A stretch of 64,000 bases of DNA from Excoecaria cochinchinensis (GCA_947683425.1 CANTUQ010000102.1:186001-250000), one strand, 5' to 3'. Positions 40,795 to 52,823 are shown, numbered from the stretch's first letter. The notes: a model not told the origin generated them from the letters alone. A program made the numbers and translations.

Positions 40795-41330
40795 GAAGCG
40801 AAAGCAAAAAGAAGAAAAAGAAAAAAGAAAGCAAAAAATCCAAAAAGAAAAAAATGAATGAAAAATGAAAGAAAAAGAAGCAAAGAAAACGAAAAGAAAA
40901 AAGAAGAATAAAAAAGAGAGCTCAAAATGGTGACCAATTGACTAGTTTCAACGATTGCCCTTCTGATCTCAAGGAGCTAGAATGTTACCGAGCCCAAATT
41001 CAAGAATACCTTTGTATATACAACTGAGCTGAGAATGGTTCATCCACCAGTCGAGAAAATATTGCGGCCATTTTTCTCTAGCGACCTGATCTTCCTTTGA
41101 CAGCCATTTACCCAAGCCTAACATTACAACCAAAGTAAGACCTTTTGATTCTGGGTTCAGTCTTATCCAATTAGCAGAGATGACCTCCTAAAAGGTTTGG
41201 TACGTAAGAAGAGGCCTATGGTGTTTCTTGAGCTTCAAGCGAGAAGCCATGAGTGCATTCATGCATTCGAGTTAAGTCTCGTCTCCAACATTGCTTCTAA
41301 AATTCACATTCAAAAAAAATTGAGAGAAAA
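40311..41330 (+). other. T4 non-coding segment with A-rich tracts
   Basis: No coding frame is recognisable. A 34-bp A run (about 40759-40792) starts a 150-bp stretch of GAAAAAG-type simple sequence. A block at about 41290-41400 begins the Tat 3' hairpin region. Confidence 0.65.
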
Positions 41331-41333
41331 TCT

Positions 41334-41643
41334 TCAATCATAAAACCCGAGAAGGCTGATTGATAACAAGAGTTTGATGCTTTCAAGATCTAACCCGAGG
41401 TTAGCTGAGGTCTTGTATTTTTTGAAACTAATGACAAATAATGATCATGCTTAATGAAATCAAATTGAAACACATGCATTTCTGCAATGATGTGATCAGA
41501 GCAGATCTCTTTGTGTGACCGAAGTCGCCTACTGTCCACCGCTCAAGCGCTTCAGCCGATTCATCCTGTTATCAGATGTGCAAAATCAAGCTCATGCAAC
41601 CATGTCCTAAGACTCCCTAAAGATTCTTGCCAACAACTTCAGC

Positions 41644-41680
<37 letters not shown>

Positions 41681-41938
41681 AAAACAAAAAAAGAGAGCCG
41701 TTAGAGTGAAAACCGTAACTGGCGCTCTAAGCAAAAACTAGGCAAAAGGATAGGGTGAAAACCTGAAAACAGGCAGTCTGTCCTTCAAAAAAAAAAAAGA
41801 AAAAAGAGAAAAGCCGCTGGATTGGGTTGGGTCCATTCCAGGCAAAAAAAAAATAAGGCACAGGGTTATGTGAAAATCCACAAAGGACACATCTCCCACT
41901 AAGAAAAGCTAGTGTGAAAATCCACAAGGGACGCACTA
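41334..41938 (+). other. T4 structured RNA hairpins
   Basis: Hairpins are at 41334-41363 (TCAATCA/TGATTGA), 41701-41730 (TTAGAG/CTCTAA), 41748-41783 (GGATAG/CTGTCC, inner CCTG/CAGG), about 41814-41843 and 41910-41938 (TAGTG/CACTA). Most share a TGAAAA or GTGAAAA 5' internal loop. An A run (41649-41679) lies where T1 has the tract of its antisense intron. Confidence 0.72.
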
Positions 41939-42335
41939 CCTTCAAATAATGACTACAGGTACCAGGTGAGAATCTCACAATCCCAAAGGGCATGAAATTC
42001 AAAAGCAGCTCAAAAGGCATCAATTATATCGCAAATCGCAGCTAGCCCGGCATCATCTTCGAGTTCACATAGATCAATTTTTATCCTGCATTCCTGCATT
42101 ACTCATGCATTCACTTGCATGCTCACCATTTTTGCATAGTTTAGTTTCCTTATTTTGCAGAAAGAGAGGCTTGAGGCGGACACCGGCAAAAGCCGAGTGA
42201 TGACATCGGTCAAATCATCAATCAAAACCTCAACTCATTCATCAATCCAGACATCGATCAAAACATATATCCAAGCCTCAACTCAATCATCAATCCACAT
42301 ACCAGCTTAATCATCAATCCAAGCACCATCCAAAG

Positions 42336-43580
42336 ACTTCTCAGGGAGCAGCAAAGCGAAGACTTCTCAGGGAGCAGAAAATCGAAGACTTCTCAGGGAG
42401 CAGTAAACCGAAGACTTCTCAGGGAGCAGCAAACCGAAGACTTCTCAGGGAGCAGCAAACCGAAGACTTCTCAGGGAGCAGAAAACCGAAGACTTCTCAG
42501 GGAGCAGAAAACCGAAGACTTCTCAGGGAGCAGTAAACCGAAGATGAGCAGTAAACCGAAGACTTCTCAGGGAGCAGAAAACCGAAGACTTCTCAGGGAG
42601 CAGAAAATCGAAGACTTCTCAGGGAGCAGAAAATCGAAGACTTCTCAGGGAGCAGAAAACCGAAGACTTCTCAGGGAGCAGAAAACCGAAGACTTCTCAG
42701 GGAGCAGTAAACCGAAGACTTTTCAGGGAGCAGCAAACCGAAGACTTCTCAGGGAGCAGCAAACCGAAGACTTCTCAGGGAGCAGTAAACCGAAGACTTC
42801 TCAGGGAGCAGAAAATCGAAGACTTCTCAGGGAGCAGCAAACCGAAGACTTCTCAGGGAGCAGAAAACCGAAGACTTCTCAGGGAGCAGAAAACCGAAGA
42901 CTTCTCAAGGAGCAGTAAACCGAAGACTTCTCAGGGAGCAGAAAATCGAAGACTTCTCAGGGAGCAGCAAACCGAAGACTTCTCAGGGAGCAGAAAATCA
43001 AAGACTTCTCAGGGAGCAGAAAACCGAAGACTTCTCAGGGAGCAAAAAAATCAAAGACTTCTCAGGGAGCAGAAAACCGAAGACTTCTCAGGGAGCAGAA
43101 AATCAAAGACTTCTCAGGGAGCAGAAAATCAAAGACTTCTCAGGGAGCAGAAAACCGAAGACTTCTCAGGGAGCAGAAAATCAAAGACTTCTCAGGGAGC
43201 AGAAAACCGAAGACTTCTCAGGGAGCAGAAAATCAAAGACTTCTCAGGGAGCAGCAAACCGAAGACCTCTCAGGGGGCAAACGATCAATAAACCGAAGAC
43301 TTCTCAGGGAGCAGCTAACTGAAGACCTCTCAGGGGGCAAACAATCAATGAACTGAAGACCTCTCAGGGGGCAAATAATCAATGAACCGAAGACCTCTCA
43401 GGGGGCAAACGATCAATAAACCGAAGACTTCTCAGGGAGCAGCTAACTGAAGACCTCTCAGGGGGCAAAAAATCAATGAACTAAAGACCTCTCAGGGGGC
43501 AAATAATCAATGAACTGAATACCTCTCAGGGGGCAAACGATCGATGAACCGAAGACCTCTCAGGGGGCAATCAACCGAAG
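42336..43580 (+). repeat. 26-bp tandem array before the T4 polypurine tract
   Basis: The unit GAAGACTTCTCAGGGAGCAG plus a short variable AAAC-type end has a period of 26 bp over about 35 copies. It shifts at about 43260 to a longer variant (about 33 bp, ACCTCTCAGGGGGCAAA core). A truncated unit lies near 42540. The stretch 41939-42335 before it is non-coding. An apparent 124-codon frame at 42544-42918 is only the repeat read in frame. Confidence 0.95.
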
Positions 43581-43727
43581 GGCTCACAGATAGCACCACT
43601 TCAACAAACGAAAACATACCACCATCTCAGAATTCTCCAGTTCGGAAAGACGGCCGACTCAGGTACGCGTCTCTTTCCTTTTCTTCTTTGAGTTTAGGCT
43701 CACCTAGACACTAGTGTACTAGATTCC

Positions 43728-43744
43728 CCTAAACTGGGGGCAAC
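43728..43744 (+). other. T4 polypurine tract region
   Basis: AACTGGGGGCAAC directly before the LTR start TGTAGACACC, the same block as in T1 and T3. Confidence 0.82.
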
Positions 43745-46701
43745 TGTAGACACCGGGTCCTGAGTCAGCCTAGATCGAAGTTACCCAATGATGATAATTG
43801 CCTTCACAGGCTTAAAAGGTTAAAAGTGATGATTTTCTCGTCAAATTTGCATTTTAGAGTGAATAATTAGAAAATGATAAAAAAATATTTAAAAAATTAA
43901 TTTTGAAAAATGGGGGCTTAAAATTATGGTTTTTTTAGTCAATTTAAAATTTAAAAAATAGAAAAAAAATAAAAAAAAAATAAAATTTTTTCGGACCGCG
44001 AGTGTCGGGCGCGGCAGCGCGCAGGCGCGCTGGCGCCCAGCTCGCAGGCGCCAGGCGCCCAGCATGCCGACGCCCAGGCGCCCAGCGCGCTGGGCGCGAT
44101 TTGGCGACGCGCGGCGTCGCCAATGCCGCGCGTCGCTAAAGAGCGACGCGCAGCGTTGCGCGCTGCGCGCCGCACCGCGCGCCTCTGCGCGCGATCCCGC
44201 CCGAGCTTCGCGCGGATTTCGCGCGGAAGCCCGCCTGCTCGCCGCGTGAGTGCCCGTCGCTCTATAGCGACGGGCGGTGTCCCTTGTGGCGACGGCCTCC
44301 TGGCCGTCGGTACAGGGTCTGTTACCCAAAAATCCTATTTTCAGCCCTTTTCCGATTTTTTCACCCAAAAATCCGTTTTTTATCCCATTTTTTGGGGTTT
44401 TTGACTTCAAATTAAATTCTAAAATATTTTTTTAGGTAATTAAATAATAAAACTTGATTTTATCATTAAAAATAAAATAATTTTGGGTTAAAATAGGTTT
44501 TTTCCTTAATTAAATTAGGGCAACCTATTTTATCCTATAAATAGTTTATGATGAAATCAAAGTAGCCTCTCTTCTCCTCTCCTCTCCACATTTTTTAGAC
44601 CTAAAAATTCCAGATTTCTTCTTCTTCTTCCACCAAAAATTCCAGATTTATTTCCCAACCAAAAATCAAAAAGAAAAATCAAGTGTTTCATTCATTTTCC
44701 AACATAATTTCTTCTAAACATATTTTTAGAGGAAGTTTTGTTGTTGGATTCAATTTTTGAGACAAATAGAATAATTATTTGTTCTCAAAATTGTTTTTAA
44801 TCTTTTATTTTGTGTTCAATAAAACTTTTTCATTGATTTTGTTTTGAATCTCTTTTTGATAAAAAATTGATTTTGAGACAAATAAAATAATTGTTTGCCA
44901 TCAAAATCTAATTTTTATTTGATTTTCTAAAATAAAACTTCAATCAATTTTTCTTTATTTCAATCAATAAAACTTTTTTGATCAAAATCATTTCTTTAGG
45001 CAAAGGTATCAATTCTTTGTTCTTAAAGAATTTTTGATCATTTTTTTTCATGTTCCTTGGAATAAAATTCCAACACTTACATCTTATTTCACTCTAATAT
45101 TGTGAATCATCAAACAAAGAAATCAATCATCACTTTTCCTTCATCAAATCCAATACTCTGAGGGTAAATATTCTAGGCTCAATTTCAATTCCTATTCTAT
45201 TTTATTTTATTTAATTTGTTCATGTATATTTTATTGTTTTTATTGATTTATTTATTGTTTTCATCTATTCATTTGTTGTATTGATCTTATATTTGTTCCA
45301 TTTAATTGTTTATATATATGATTTGATTTTTATTCATGTGAATATTGTCTTTTTAATTCCTAACATGTAAATAATTTATTTTGATTCCTCATTATTTTTA
45401 ACATGCAAATAATTAATTAATTTAAACTAATCTTTTTGCCATGTAAATAGTTTGTATTAACTATGAACATATCAATTAACCTTGTTATATATCATTATTA
45501 TTTTCATTCCTTTGTTTACTAATTTTTATCATTGTTACATGATTTTATTATCATTTGTTTATTTATTCATTCATTATTTTTCACTTATCATCATTATTTT
45601 CATCATGTGCATATTTTTTCATGTACTAATTAATTAACATGTTATATTTTATTTTCATCACATCATTTAATCATTTATCACATATAATGCATGTTTCTCA
45701 TTTTATTTTGGTTTGTTAATATTTTTGATTCCATTATCATTCTTTTCATATCATCTTATCTTATTTTAATTTGTTATTCATTATTTTGTATGTTTAATTG
45801 ATTTAATTACTAACATTATTTTATTTGTATTTGTTTTTATGTCTAAACTCATTTTTTTCGCTTGGGCGTTTTTGCGAGCACATCGGGAGGTCCAAAGAGG
45901 CTCGTTTGGTTCATATATTTATTTTCTTTATTTGTAATATTTTATTTATTTTTGCCATATAATTTTCTTGTAAAATTGTTTATTTAGGCACGCTAAAAAG
46001 AAAATCACTAAAAACGTTTCTATTAATTAACTTGGTTTTTTTTTTTTCTAAATAAAAGGGGACCAATGTCCTAGTTTTTCATACCCAAATAAATCATCAC
46101 ATCAAAACTGTTTCATAATAAATATGCATGCGAGGACCAATGTTCTCACTATTAATGAATAACCCGTTTTATGCATGTATTTCACTTTTATAAATGGGAG
46201 TTGTATTCCGCTCCTAGTGTTATTGTAATTCATTTTTGGAATGCTTTATTTTGGATTTTGCTTACATTTACCGCTTTTGATATGAATGATTGCGCCTTTA
46301 ATTTAAATTGCATTGTGTGGAAAGTTCATGAAATAATGAATTCAAAACTTAATTATAATATTAATCAAAGTACGAATAAATGAGAAGTCCCGAACCCTGC
46401 TCTGGTCTTTGGGCTCAAGAGGCTAGAGGTTATCCTCCAAGACACCTCTTGTGTCACGAGAATTAGACGTTAATCCTAGGTCTCATGGCCCAATATGGAT
46501 AAAATGTGCAAGTCTTAGGCTCTCCGAGGCGAGAGAAACTTTCCCAATGTTCTATTGGGTGGCGACTCCATGAAACCTCCTTGTTGCCCAACATAGACGC
46601 ACTTGCGATTTATCGCAAGCTGTTGACGGACCCACAATTGCCCCGATCACCCACGTGCTGGCGGTCGAGCGGGCGGCCGCGGGGATCCGGCGCGCGTCAC
46701 A
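43745..46701 (+). repeat. T4 3' LTR
   Basis: 2957 bp, 32 bp longer than the 5' LTR. The extra length is mainly in an A-rich run near 43965 and added units in the GC array. Elsewhere the two LTRs are almost identical. Confidence 0.94.
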
Positions 46702-46706
46702 GGATC

Positions 46707-48013
46707 TCTTGAGACAGTCTCCCTCTCACAGACAGAAGTTAGTTGAAGTATTGAGTGTATCAACTGTAGCAACTACAATCTCCCCATCTGAGCTGTTAGA
46801 CCTTGTAAAGGGGGGATCTGGGGAGAAGTTGGTTTTTTCTGATGCAGATTTACCAGTTGAGGGTCGCAGCCACAACCGACCTTTGTACATCAAGGCACAG
46901 ATCAATGGTAAACACACTGCTTGCATCATGGTTGATGACGGGTCGTCGATAAATGTCTGTCCTTTAGTGGCACTCCAGGCCTTCGGGTTGAATGAGAGTA
47001 TGTTAAGCAAGTCCGACCTGACTATCACAGCCTATGATAACTCCAGGAGGCAAGCATTGGGAACTTTCAAAGCTTTGGTAAAGACGGGGCCTATTGAGAC
47101 AGAAACGGATTTTGTGGTTCTGCCGATCCCAGCAAACTTTTCCGCTCTACTTGGTAGACCGTAGTTTCACAAGTTAGGGGGAGTGCCATCCACATTACAC
47201 CAGATAATTAAGATATCCCATGAAGGAGAGGTAGTGACCATTAAAGCGGCAAGAGAGAACCAACTGTCTGTCTTGGAGATCTCTAATCAGCCATTCAGTG
47301 GCTTTCATGTATCGGTGATCGGAGAAGAGCAAAGCTTAGAAGGTAGCCCTCAAGTGGTGAATATGCTGAAAAAGATGCACTTCCTCCCAGGGGCTGGTTT
47401 GGGAAAAGAGTCACAGGGACTGCAGAATGCTATCACTACACGTGGTCAGAAGGATCGAAAAGGGTTGGGCTATAAAGGAGAGTATGGTAAGAAGAAAGTA
47501 TCAGAGAAGATCCCCCATATCTCGGAGAGCTTTGTGCCATCATCCTCGGTATGTGCTTACACCGGAGAAGAAGAGCCGCAGTGGGTAGATGGGAAGATTA
47601 CCTCGGGATTTGAAATTTTTAACGATGTCTTTGATTGGGAGATCGGAGTTGTTAAAGCTGTAGAGAACTTTTGGGATGAGGAGATTATGACCCAATGCAG
47701 CATCTGGGACAGAGATGAGCCCGAAGAGATTGTAACTGATAAGCTGTTAGCCACCAGACTTAAGGGGAAGGAGAAGATAGTGGAGCCAGAGCTGAAGATT
47801 GAAGATCTCAAGATTTCACCAAATCAAGAAGCCAAAGCACAGTCAGCTGCAGCATCGGCGTCGACTGAAGTTGATAGTCATTTAGATTCTATTTTTATAC
47901 CAGAACTCTTTGAGGACAATGTTAATGTTTCTGATTATGTTAATGAGATGAACAACTTTGCTTACTTGTGTGATGTTTCTGATGATTTCATTTCGCATAA
48001 TCATTTCGCATGA
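46707..48013 (+). pseudogene. T3 protease and linker, one nonsense codon
   Basis: The frame continues from 34787. The retropepsin motif MVDDGSSINVCPL is followed by SALLGRP and then TAG (47162-47164), where T2 has TGG (W). After it comes LPGAGLGKESQG..RKGLGYKG, a G-patch-like segment, an acidic linker and the NNFAYLCDVSDDF block, ending at a stop at 48013 caused by a local frameshift. Only these two lesions separate it from an open frame. Confidence 0.88.
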
Positions 48014-50168
48014 TGCATTCATTTTTGATATTAATTCAACTGGCACAACTGCATTTAATCTCGGAACTTTGGAAAATCCAAAGGAAATTTTGCTAGCATC
48101 AGACATATCTCCTGAAGAGAGAATAAAATTTGAGAGAATATTAAAAAAATATGAAAAAGTCTTTGCCTGGACCTATGAGGATATGCCGGGAATAGATCGA
48201 GATGTTGCCGAACATGCCATCCCAACTTACCCAGAGTTTAAACCAGTCAAGCAAAAGCTTCGGAGGCTTAGGCTAGAATGGGCACAGAAAGTGAAAGAGG
48301 AGACCCATAAGCAGATTGAGGCTAAGTTCCTGATAGAGGTTCAATACCCAACATGGTTAGCTAATGTGGTTCCTGTAGCTAAGAAAGACGGTAAGGTTCG
48401 AGTATGCGTCGACTATCGAGACCTGAACAAAGCTTGCCCTAAAGATGATTTCCCACTGCCTCATATTGATGTGCTAGTAGATAGTGCTGCTGCTTGTATG
48501 ATGTATAGCTTTGTGGATGGGTACGCAGGGTATAATCAAATCCTTAACAAGATAGTGGACCAGATCAAGATAGCCTTTATCACCGAGTGGGGGACATATG
48601 CCTACCGGGTTATGCCTTTTGGGTTGAAGAATGCAGGAGCAACCTATCAGAGGATGGCGATCAAGGTTCTCAATGACTTAATCCACAAAGAAGTGGAGGT
48701 GTACGTCGATGACATGATGATTAAGTCGGCTACCAGAGAAGGTCATTTTGAGGCTTTAGAAAAGTTCTTTCAAAGAATTAGCAAGTATGATTTGCGCCTC
48801 AATCCCAAGAAGTGCATTTTTGGAGTTACATCTGGAAAGTTGTTAGGACATGTAGTAAGCCAGAGGGGAATCGAGGTAGATCCCGATAAAGTCAAAGCCA
48901 TAAGAGAGATGCCAGTGCCCCAGAAGGAGAAGGACGTCAGAAGTTTCCTAGGAAAGCTTCAGTACATCAGCCGATTTATTGCCAAGCTAGCTTCAGTATG
49001 TGAGCCTATTTTCAAGCTTCTTAGGAAGAATCAGCCGGTGATATGGAACAATGACTGTCAATTGGCCTTTGACACCATTAAGGAGTATTTGTTAAATCCT
49101 CCGGTGTTAAGACCACCACGCCATGCCAAACCACTAATCCTGTACCTAGCTGTGGAAGATAACTCAGTGGGTGCTATGATGTCTCAGGAAGATGATTTTG
49201 GTGTAGAGTTTGCTGTTTATTATCTTAGCAAGAAATTCCTGCCTTACGAAGCCAAATATGTAGAGGTGGAAAAGATTTGTTTAGCAGTTATCTGGGCTTC
49301 TAAGAAGTTGCGACACTACTTTCATTCCTTCAAGGTACAAACGGTTGCCAAACATAATCCGCTCAGATACCTCCAAGAAGCACCCTCTCTACTAGGGAAG
49401 ATGGGAAGATGGTTACTACTATTGCAGGAATTTGACATTGAGTACATAACCAGGAAAACCATTAAGGGAAGAGCCGTAGCGGAGTTCTTAGCCGAGCATC
49501 CTATTGAGGGAGATCAGTTTGAATACAACTTCCCAGATGAAGATGTCACGGCCATAGCAGTACAAGGGTGGCAATTATTCTTTGATGGAGCAGTCAATAA
49601 TAAGGGAGCAGGCGTAGGAGTTATTCTTACGACCCCAGATGGTGAAAGGCTACCATTGGCTAAGAAGTTGAGGTATAAGGCTACCAATAATGAAGCAGAA
49701 TATGAAGCTTGCATCTTTGGATTGGAAGCATTACTTGCTCTGGGGGCAAAGACCGCAGAAGTATTCGGAGATTCTTCCTTGGTAATTCATCAGATCAGAA
49801 GGGAGTGGTCAGTCAAGGAAGAAAGGCTGCTGCCTTATGTAAAGCACTTGAGAACGTTGAGCAGCCAGTTTGAGATTTGCACTTTTCACTTCATTCCCAG
49901 AGACGAAAATCAGTTAGCTGATGCTCTAGCAACATTAGTGTCTATGTGGGATAACCCAACAGGAGTTGCAATGAAACCCGTGCTGATTTATAGTTCGGAA
50001 AGACCTTGCTTTGAAGCTGAACAGGTGATGGACATTGAGGCCAATGATGGAAATCCATGGTATTATGACATTCAGAATTATTTAGAGAGATCAGTCTTTC
50101 CAGAGGAAGCCAATGAGAAGGACCAAAGAATGATCAAGAAAGTTATCCACTCAATTCATCAGTGTTAA
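47958..50168 (+). pseudogene. pol: T3 reverse transcriptase and two RNase H domains
   Basis: This long open part starts by frameshift inside the linker. RT has KVRVCVDYRDLNKACP, the motif A segment YSFVDGYAGYNQI and YVDDM (about 48702-48716). The first RNase H is degenerate: LYLAVEDNSVGA and VAKHNPL replace the usual acidic residues. The second, archaeal-type RNase H is intact (FFDGAV, NNEAEYEA, VFGDSSLVI, LADALA). The frame is lost at about 50140 by one extra base; the integrase continues in the next frame. Dual RNase H is a hallmark of Tat. Confidence 0.9.
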
Positions 50169-50175
50169 TGGCACT

Positions 50176-51303
50176 TTGTACAAAAGGCAAGCTGATGGTA
50201 TCCAGTTAAGATGTCTGGCAAAGAAAGAAGCTAAAAGAGTTATGGAAGAGGTTCATGCCGGGGTTTGTGGAGCTCACATGAATGGCTTAGCCTTAGCAAA
50301 GAAGATCATGCGCCAAGGGTTTTATTGGCTCACAATGGATACAGATTGTTCAAAATTTGTGAAGCAATGCCAGTTATGCCAACAGTACGCGAATTTGAGG
50401 CATGTGCCGGTTTCAGAGTTACATAACTTAACATCTCCATGGCCATTTGCAGCGTGGGGAATAGACATCATAGGCGAAATCCATCCTACGGCTTCTAATG
50501 GGCATAGATTCATCATAGTTGCCATTGACTACTTCACTAAGTGGGTTGAGGCTGAATCTTTCAAGAAGGTTGATGCAAGGGATATGGCTAAATTCATCGA
50601 ACGGAATCTGATATGCAGATATGGTCTCCCACATCACATTGTGTCTGATAATGGGGTGCAATTCCTGGCAGAGACTAAACAGATGCTCGAGAAATATGGG
50701 ATCAAACATCATAAGTCTTCTCCTTACCGTCCTCAAGCAAACGGTGCAGTTGAAGCGGCGAATAAGAATGTGAAGAGAATTTTGGCCAAGATGGTTCAGA
50801 ACTATAAGGATTGGGCAGAAAAGTTACCCTTCGCACTTTGGGGATATAGAACAACAGTCAGAACCTCTACAGGGGCAACGCCATTCTCTCTGGCATATGG
50901 AACTGAAGCAGTCCTGCCGGTTGAAATTGAGCTGAAATCATTGAGGGTAGTCATGGAAGCTGAGATTCCTGAAGCAGAATGGGCACAACAACGTTTGTCA
51001 CAGCTAAATCTGTTGGATGAAAATAGGTTACGAGCCTATTACCACAACCAAGTTTATCAAAAGAGGCTAGCTCGGTCGTTTGGCAAGAAAGTACGAAAGC
51101 ACCCGTTGAAGGAGGGGGACTTGGTCTTTAAGATGATGAGGCCGGGAGTTCCAGACATACGAGGCAAATTCAGACCAACCTGGGAAGGTCCATTCATTTT
51201 GAAAAAGTTGCTAACAAAAGGAGCAGCAATTTTAGCAGACAGCGATGGGAATGAGTTCAAGGACCCGGTCAATGTCGATAGACTTAAAAGGTTCCATGGC
51301 TAA
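50176..51303 (+). pseudogene. pol: T3 integrase, frameshifted from RT
   Basis: The domain itself is open. It has the zinc site H-x6-H and C-x2-C (VHAGVCGAHMNG, CQLCQQ), catalytic residues in GIDIIGEI, VSDNGVQF and NGAVEAANK, and the C-terminal KFRPTWEGPF..VDRLKRFHG. It is close to the T1 integrase over its whole length. It would be joined to RT if the single-base shift near 50140 were absent. Confidence 0.9.
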
Positions 51304-51330
51304 AGACAAAAAATAAAAAGAAGAGAATAA

Positions 51331-52011
51331 ATGCCTCGCGGGTCGAAAACCGAAAAGAGGCGGCCTTGCTAAAATTCGGCGCCCTGCCAGGGTGAAAACC
51401 GAAAAAAGGCATCCTGGGCAAAAATTAAGGCCCAACAGAAAATGTTCAATCGAGAAAACCCGAGAGGGCCGATTGATAACAGGAGTTTGAGGCTGACAAA
51501 ATCCACTCCGAGATTAGGTGTAGTCATATGCTTTTGAATTCTTGTCAAATGAAAATCATGTATGATGAAATCATATAGAAATGTACACAATTATGCAATG
51601 AATAAAAGAATATATTTTCATTGTTCTTTCAGTTCTGTCTTAAAAAAAAGAAATATACCAATTGTTCATCTAATGATTATTACTCAGTCCCTTCATTGGA
51701 TATGTGTTTTTTTGCTCTTAACAGAAGCTTTGGTGATAACTTTCTCTAAAAAAAAAATAATAAAAAAAAAGAAGGCCGTTAGAGATGAAAACCGTAACTG
51801 GCTCTCTAAACAAAAGTTAGGCCAAAGGGCAGGGTGAAAACCTGGAAACAGGCAGTCTGCCCTACAAAAAAATAATAAAATAAACAAAAGCCGCTGGATT
51901 GGGTTGGGTCCATTCCAGGCAAAAATTAGGCAAAGGGTTGTGTGAAAATCCCCTAAGGGACGCATTTCCCGCAAAGAAAAGCTAGTGTGAAAATCCACAA
52001 GGGACGCACTA
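51331..52011 (+). other. T3 structured RNA hairpins
   Basis: Hairpins are at about 51338-51368 (GCGGG/CTTGC), 51387-51417 (CCAGG/CCTGG), 51446-51476 (TCAATCG/CGATTGA), 51779-51809 (TTAGAG/CTCTAA), 51827-51862 (GGGCAG/CTGCCC, inner CCTG-GAAA-CAGG), 51890-51920, about 51934-51970 and 51983-52011 (TAGTG/CACTA). Most share the GTGAAAA-type internal loop. No protein is encoded. Confidence 0.75.
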
Positions 52012-52451
52012 CCTTTAAAACAATGACGTTCAATGCCTGGAGCAATAGGGCGACGTTATTTCGGATGATCTTCTTTCAATCATATAACATACAACACAGA
52101 ACATGAAACAGAATCCCGGGTAAGTGATCATTGACCAGGGGGCAAAGGATGTACACCAGACGTCTCTTTCAGAAAACTTGTCGACGATCCACAGGATTCA
52201 GGGGGCATTGTAGAGCAAACAAGCTACAACCTCAGCAAACCTTGGACCACCTAGGGCACAATCTATACCTTGGACCACCTAGGGCACAATCTATACATTT
52301 TTGCAAGCATTTGCATTCCATATCATGCACACGTGATTTCTTGTATATTCCTATGCACACAGTCTTGCAGGAGAAATCGGCGGGGAACACCAACAAAAGC
52401 CGAGTGACGACACCAGTCCAAGCATCTAAAGGAGCACAGCTCAAACATTCA
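52012..52451 (+). other. T3 non-coding segment before the tandem repeat
   Basis: It contains a 29-bp direct duplication (CTTGGACCACCTAGGGCAC core) at about 52233-52292. The antisense splice donor of T1 is replaced here by ATGACGTTCAATG, so the antisense gene is not preserved. No gene is present. Confidence 0.7.
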
Positions 52452-52705
52452 CAGAGGTTAGCACGATGGCGGCACTACTCACAAGAGGTTAGCACGACCA
52501 CGGCACTACCAATTCACAACAGTTAGCACGATGGCGGCACTACCCACAAGAGGTTAGCACGACCACGGCAATACAATTCACAGAGGTTAGCACGATGGCG
52601 GCACTACCCACAAGAGGTTAGCACGACCACGGCAATACAATTCACAGAGGTTAGCACGATGGCGGTACTACCCACAAGAGGTTAGAGCGACCATGGCATT
52701 ACCAG
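52452..52705 (+). repeat. 64-bp tandem repeat before the T3 polypurine tract
   Basis: GTTAGCACGATGGCGG recurs at 52457, 52522, 52586 and 52650. Each 64-bp unit is two similar halves (GCACGATGGCGGCAC and GCACGACCACGGCA). Confidence 0.92.
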
Positions 52706-52823
52706 TTACAACCAAAAGACAGCAACAGCTACCATCATCAAGCAGGAAGGTCGCCGCTTCAGGTTCGCGTTTCTTTCCTTTTCCTGAATTTTGGCTCACC
52801 TAGGCACCCATGCACTAGCCTCC

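Larger units (their letters stand above)
34788..46701 (+). mobile_element. T4: non-autonomous Tat element lacking pol
   Basis: LTRs 34788-37712 and 43745-46701 are flanked by GGATC (34783-34787 and 46702-46706). Internally there is a primer site, leader, a gag frame with one TAA, a short relic of the pol start, structured hairpins, a large 26-bp tandem array and a polypurine tract. Protease, RT, RNase H and integrase are absent. LTR substitutions are few (about ten seen in 2.9 kb), the lowest divergence in the window. Confidence 0.93.

Noticed and set aside
42544..42918. 124-codon open frame of regular composition
   Set aside because: It is the 26-bp tandem repeat read in frame (26 x 3 = 78 bases per cycle), not a gene.
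42336..43580. CRISPR-like regular array
   Set aside because: Units are directly adjacent, with no unique spacers, and this is plant DNA; it is a tandem repeat.
43889..44410. 173-codon antisense frame in the T4 LTR
   Set aside because: Translation of the GC palindrome array plus A/T tracts; the array changes length between the two LTRs, which would destroy a gene.
51779..51862. Kink-turn interpretation of the GTGAAAA hairpins
   Set aside because: The 3' side of the internal loop lacks the GA needed for tandem sheared G-A pairs, so the motif is left unnamed.
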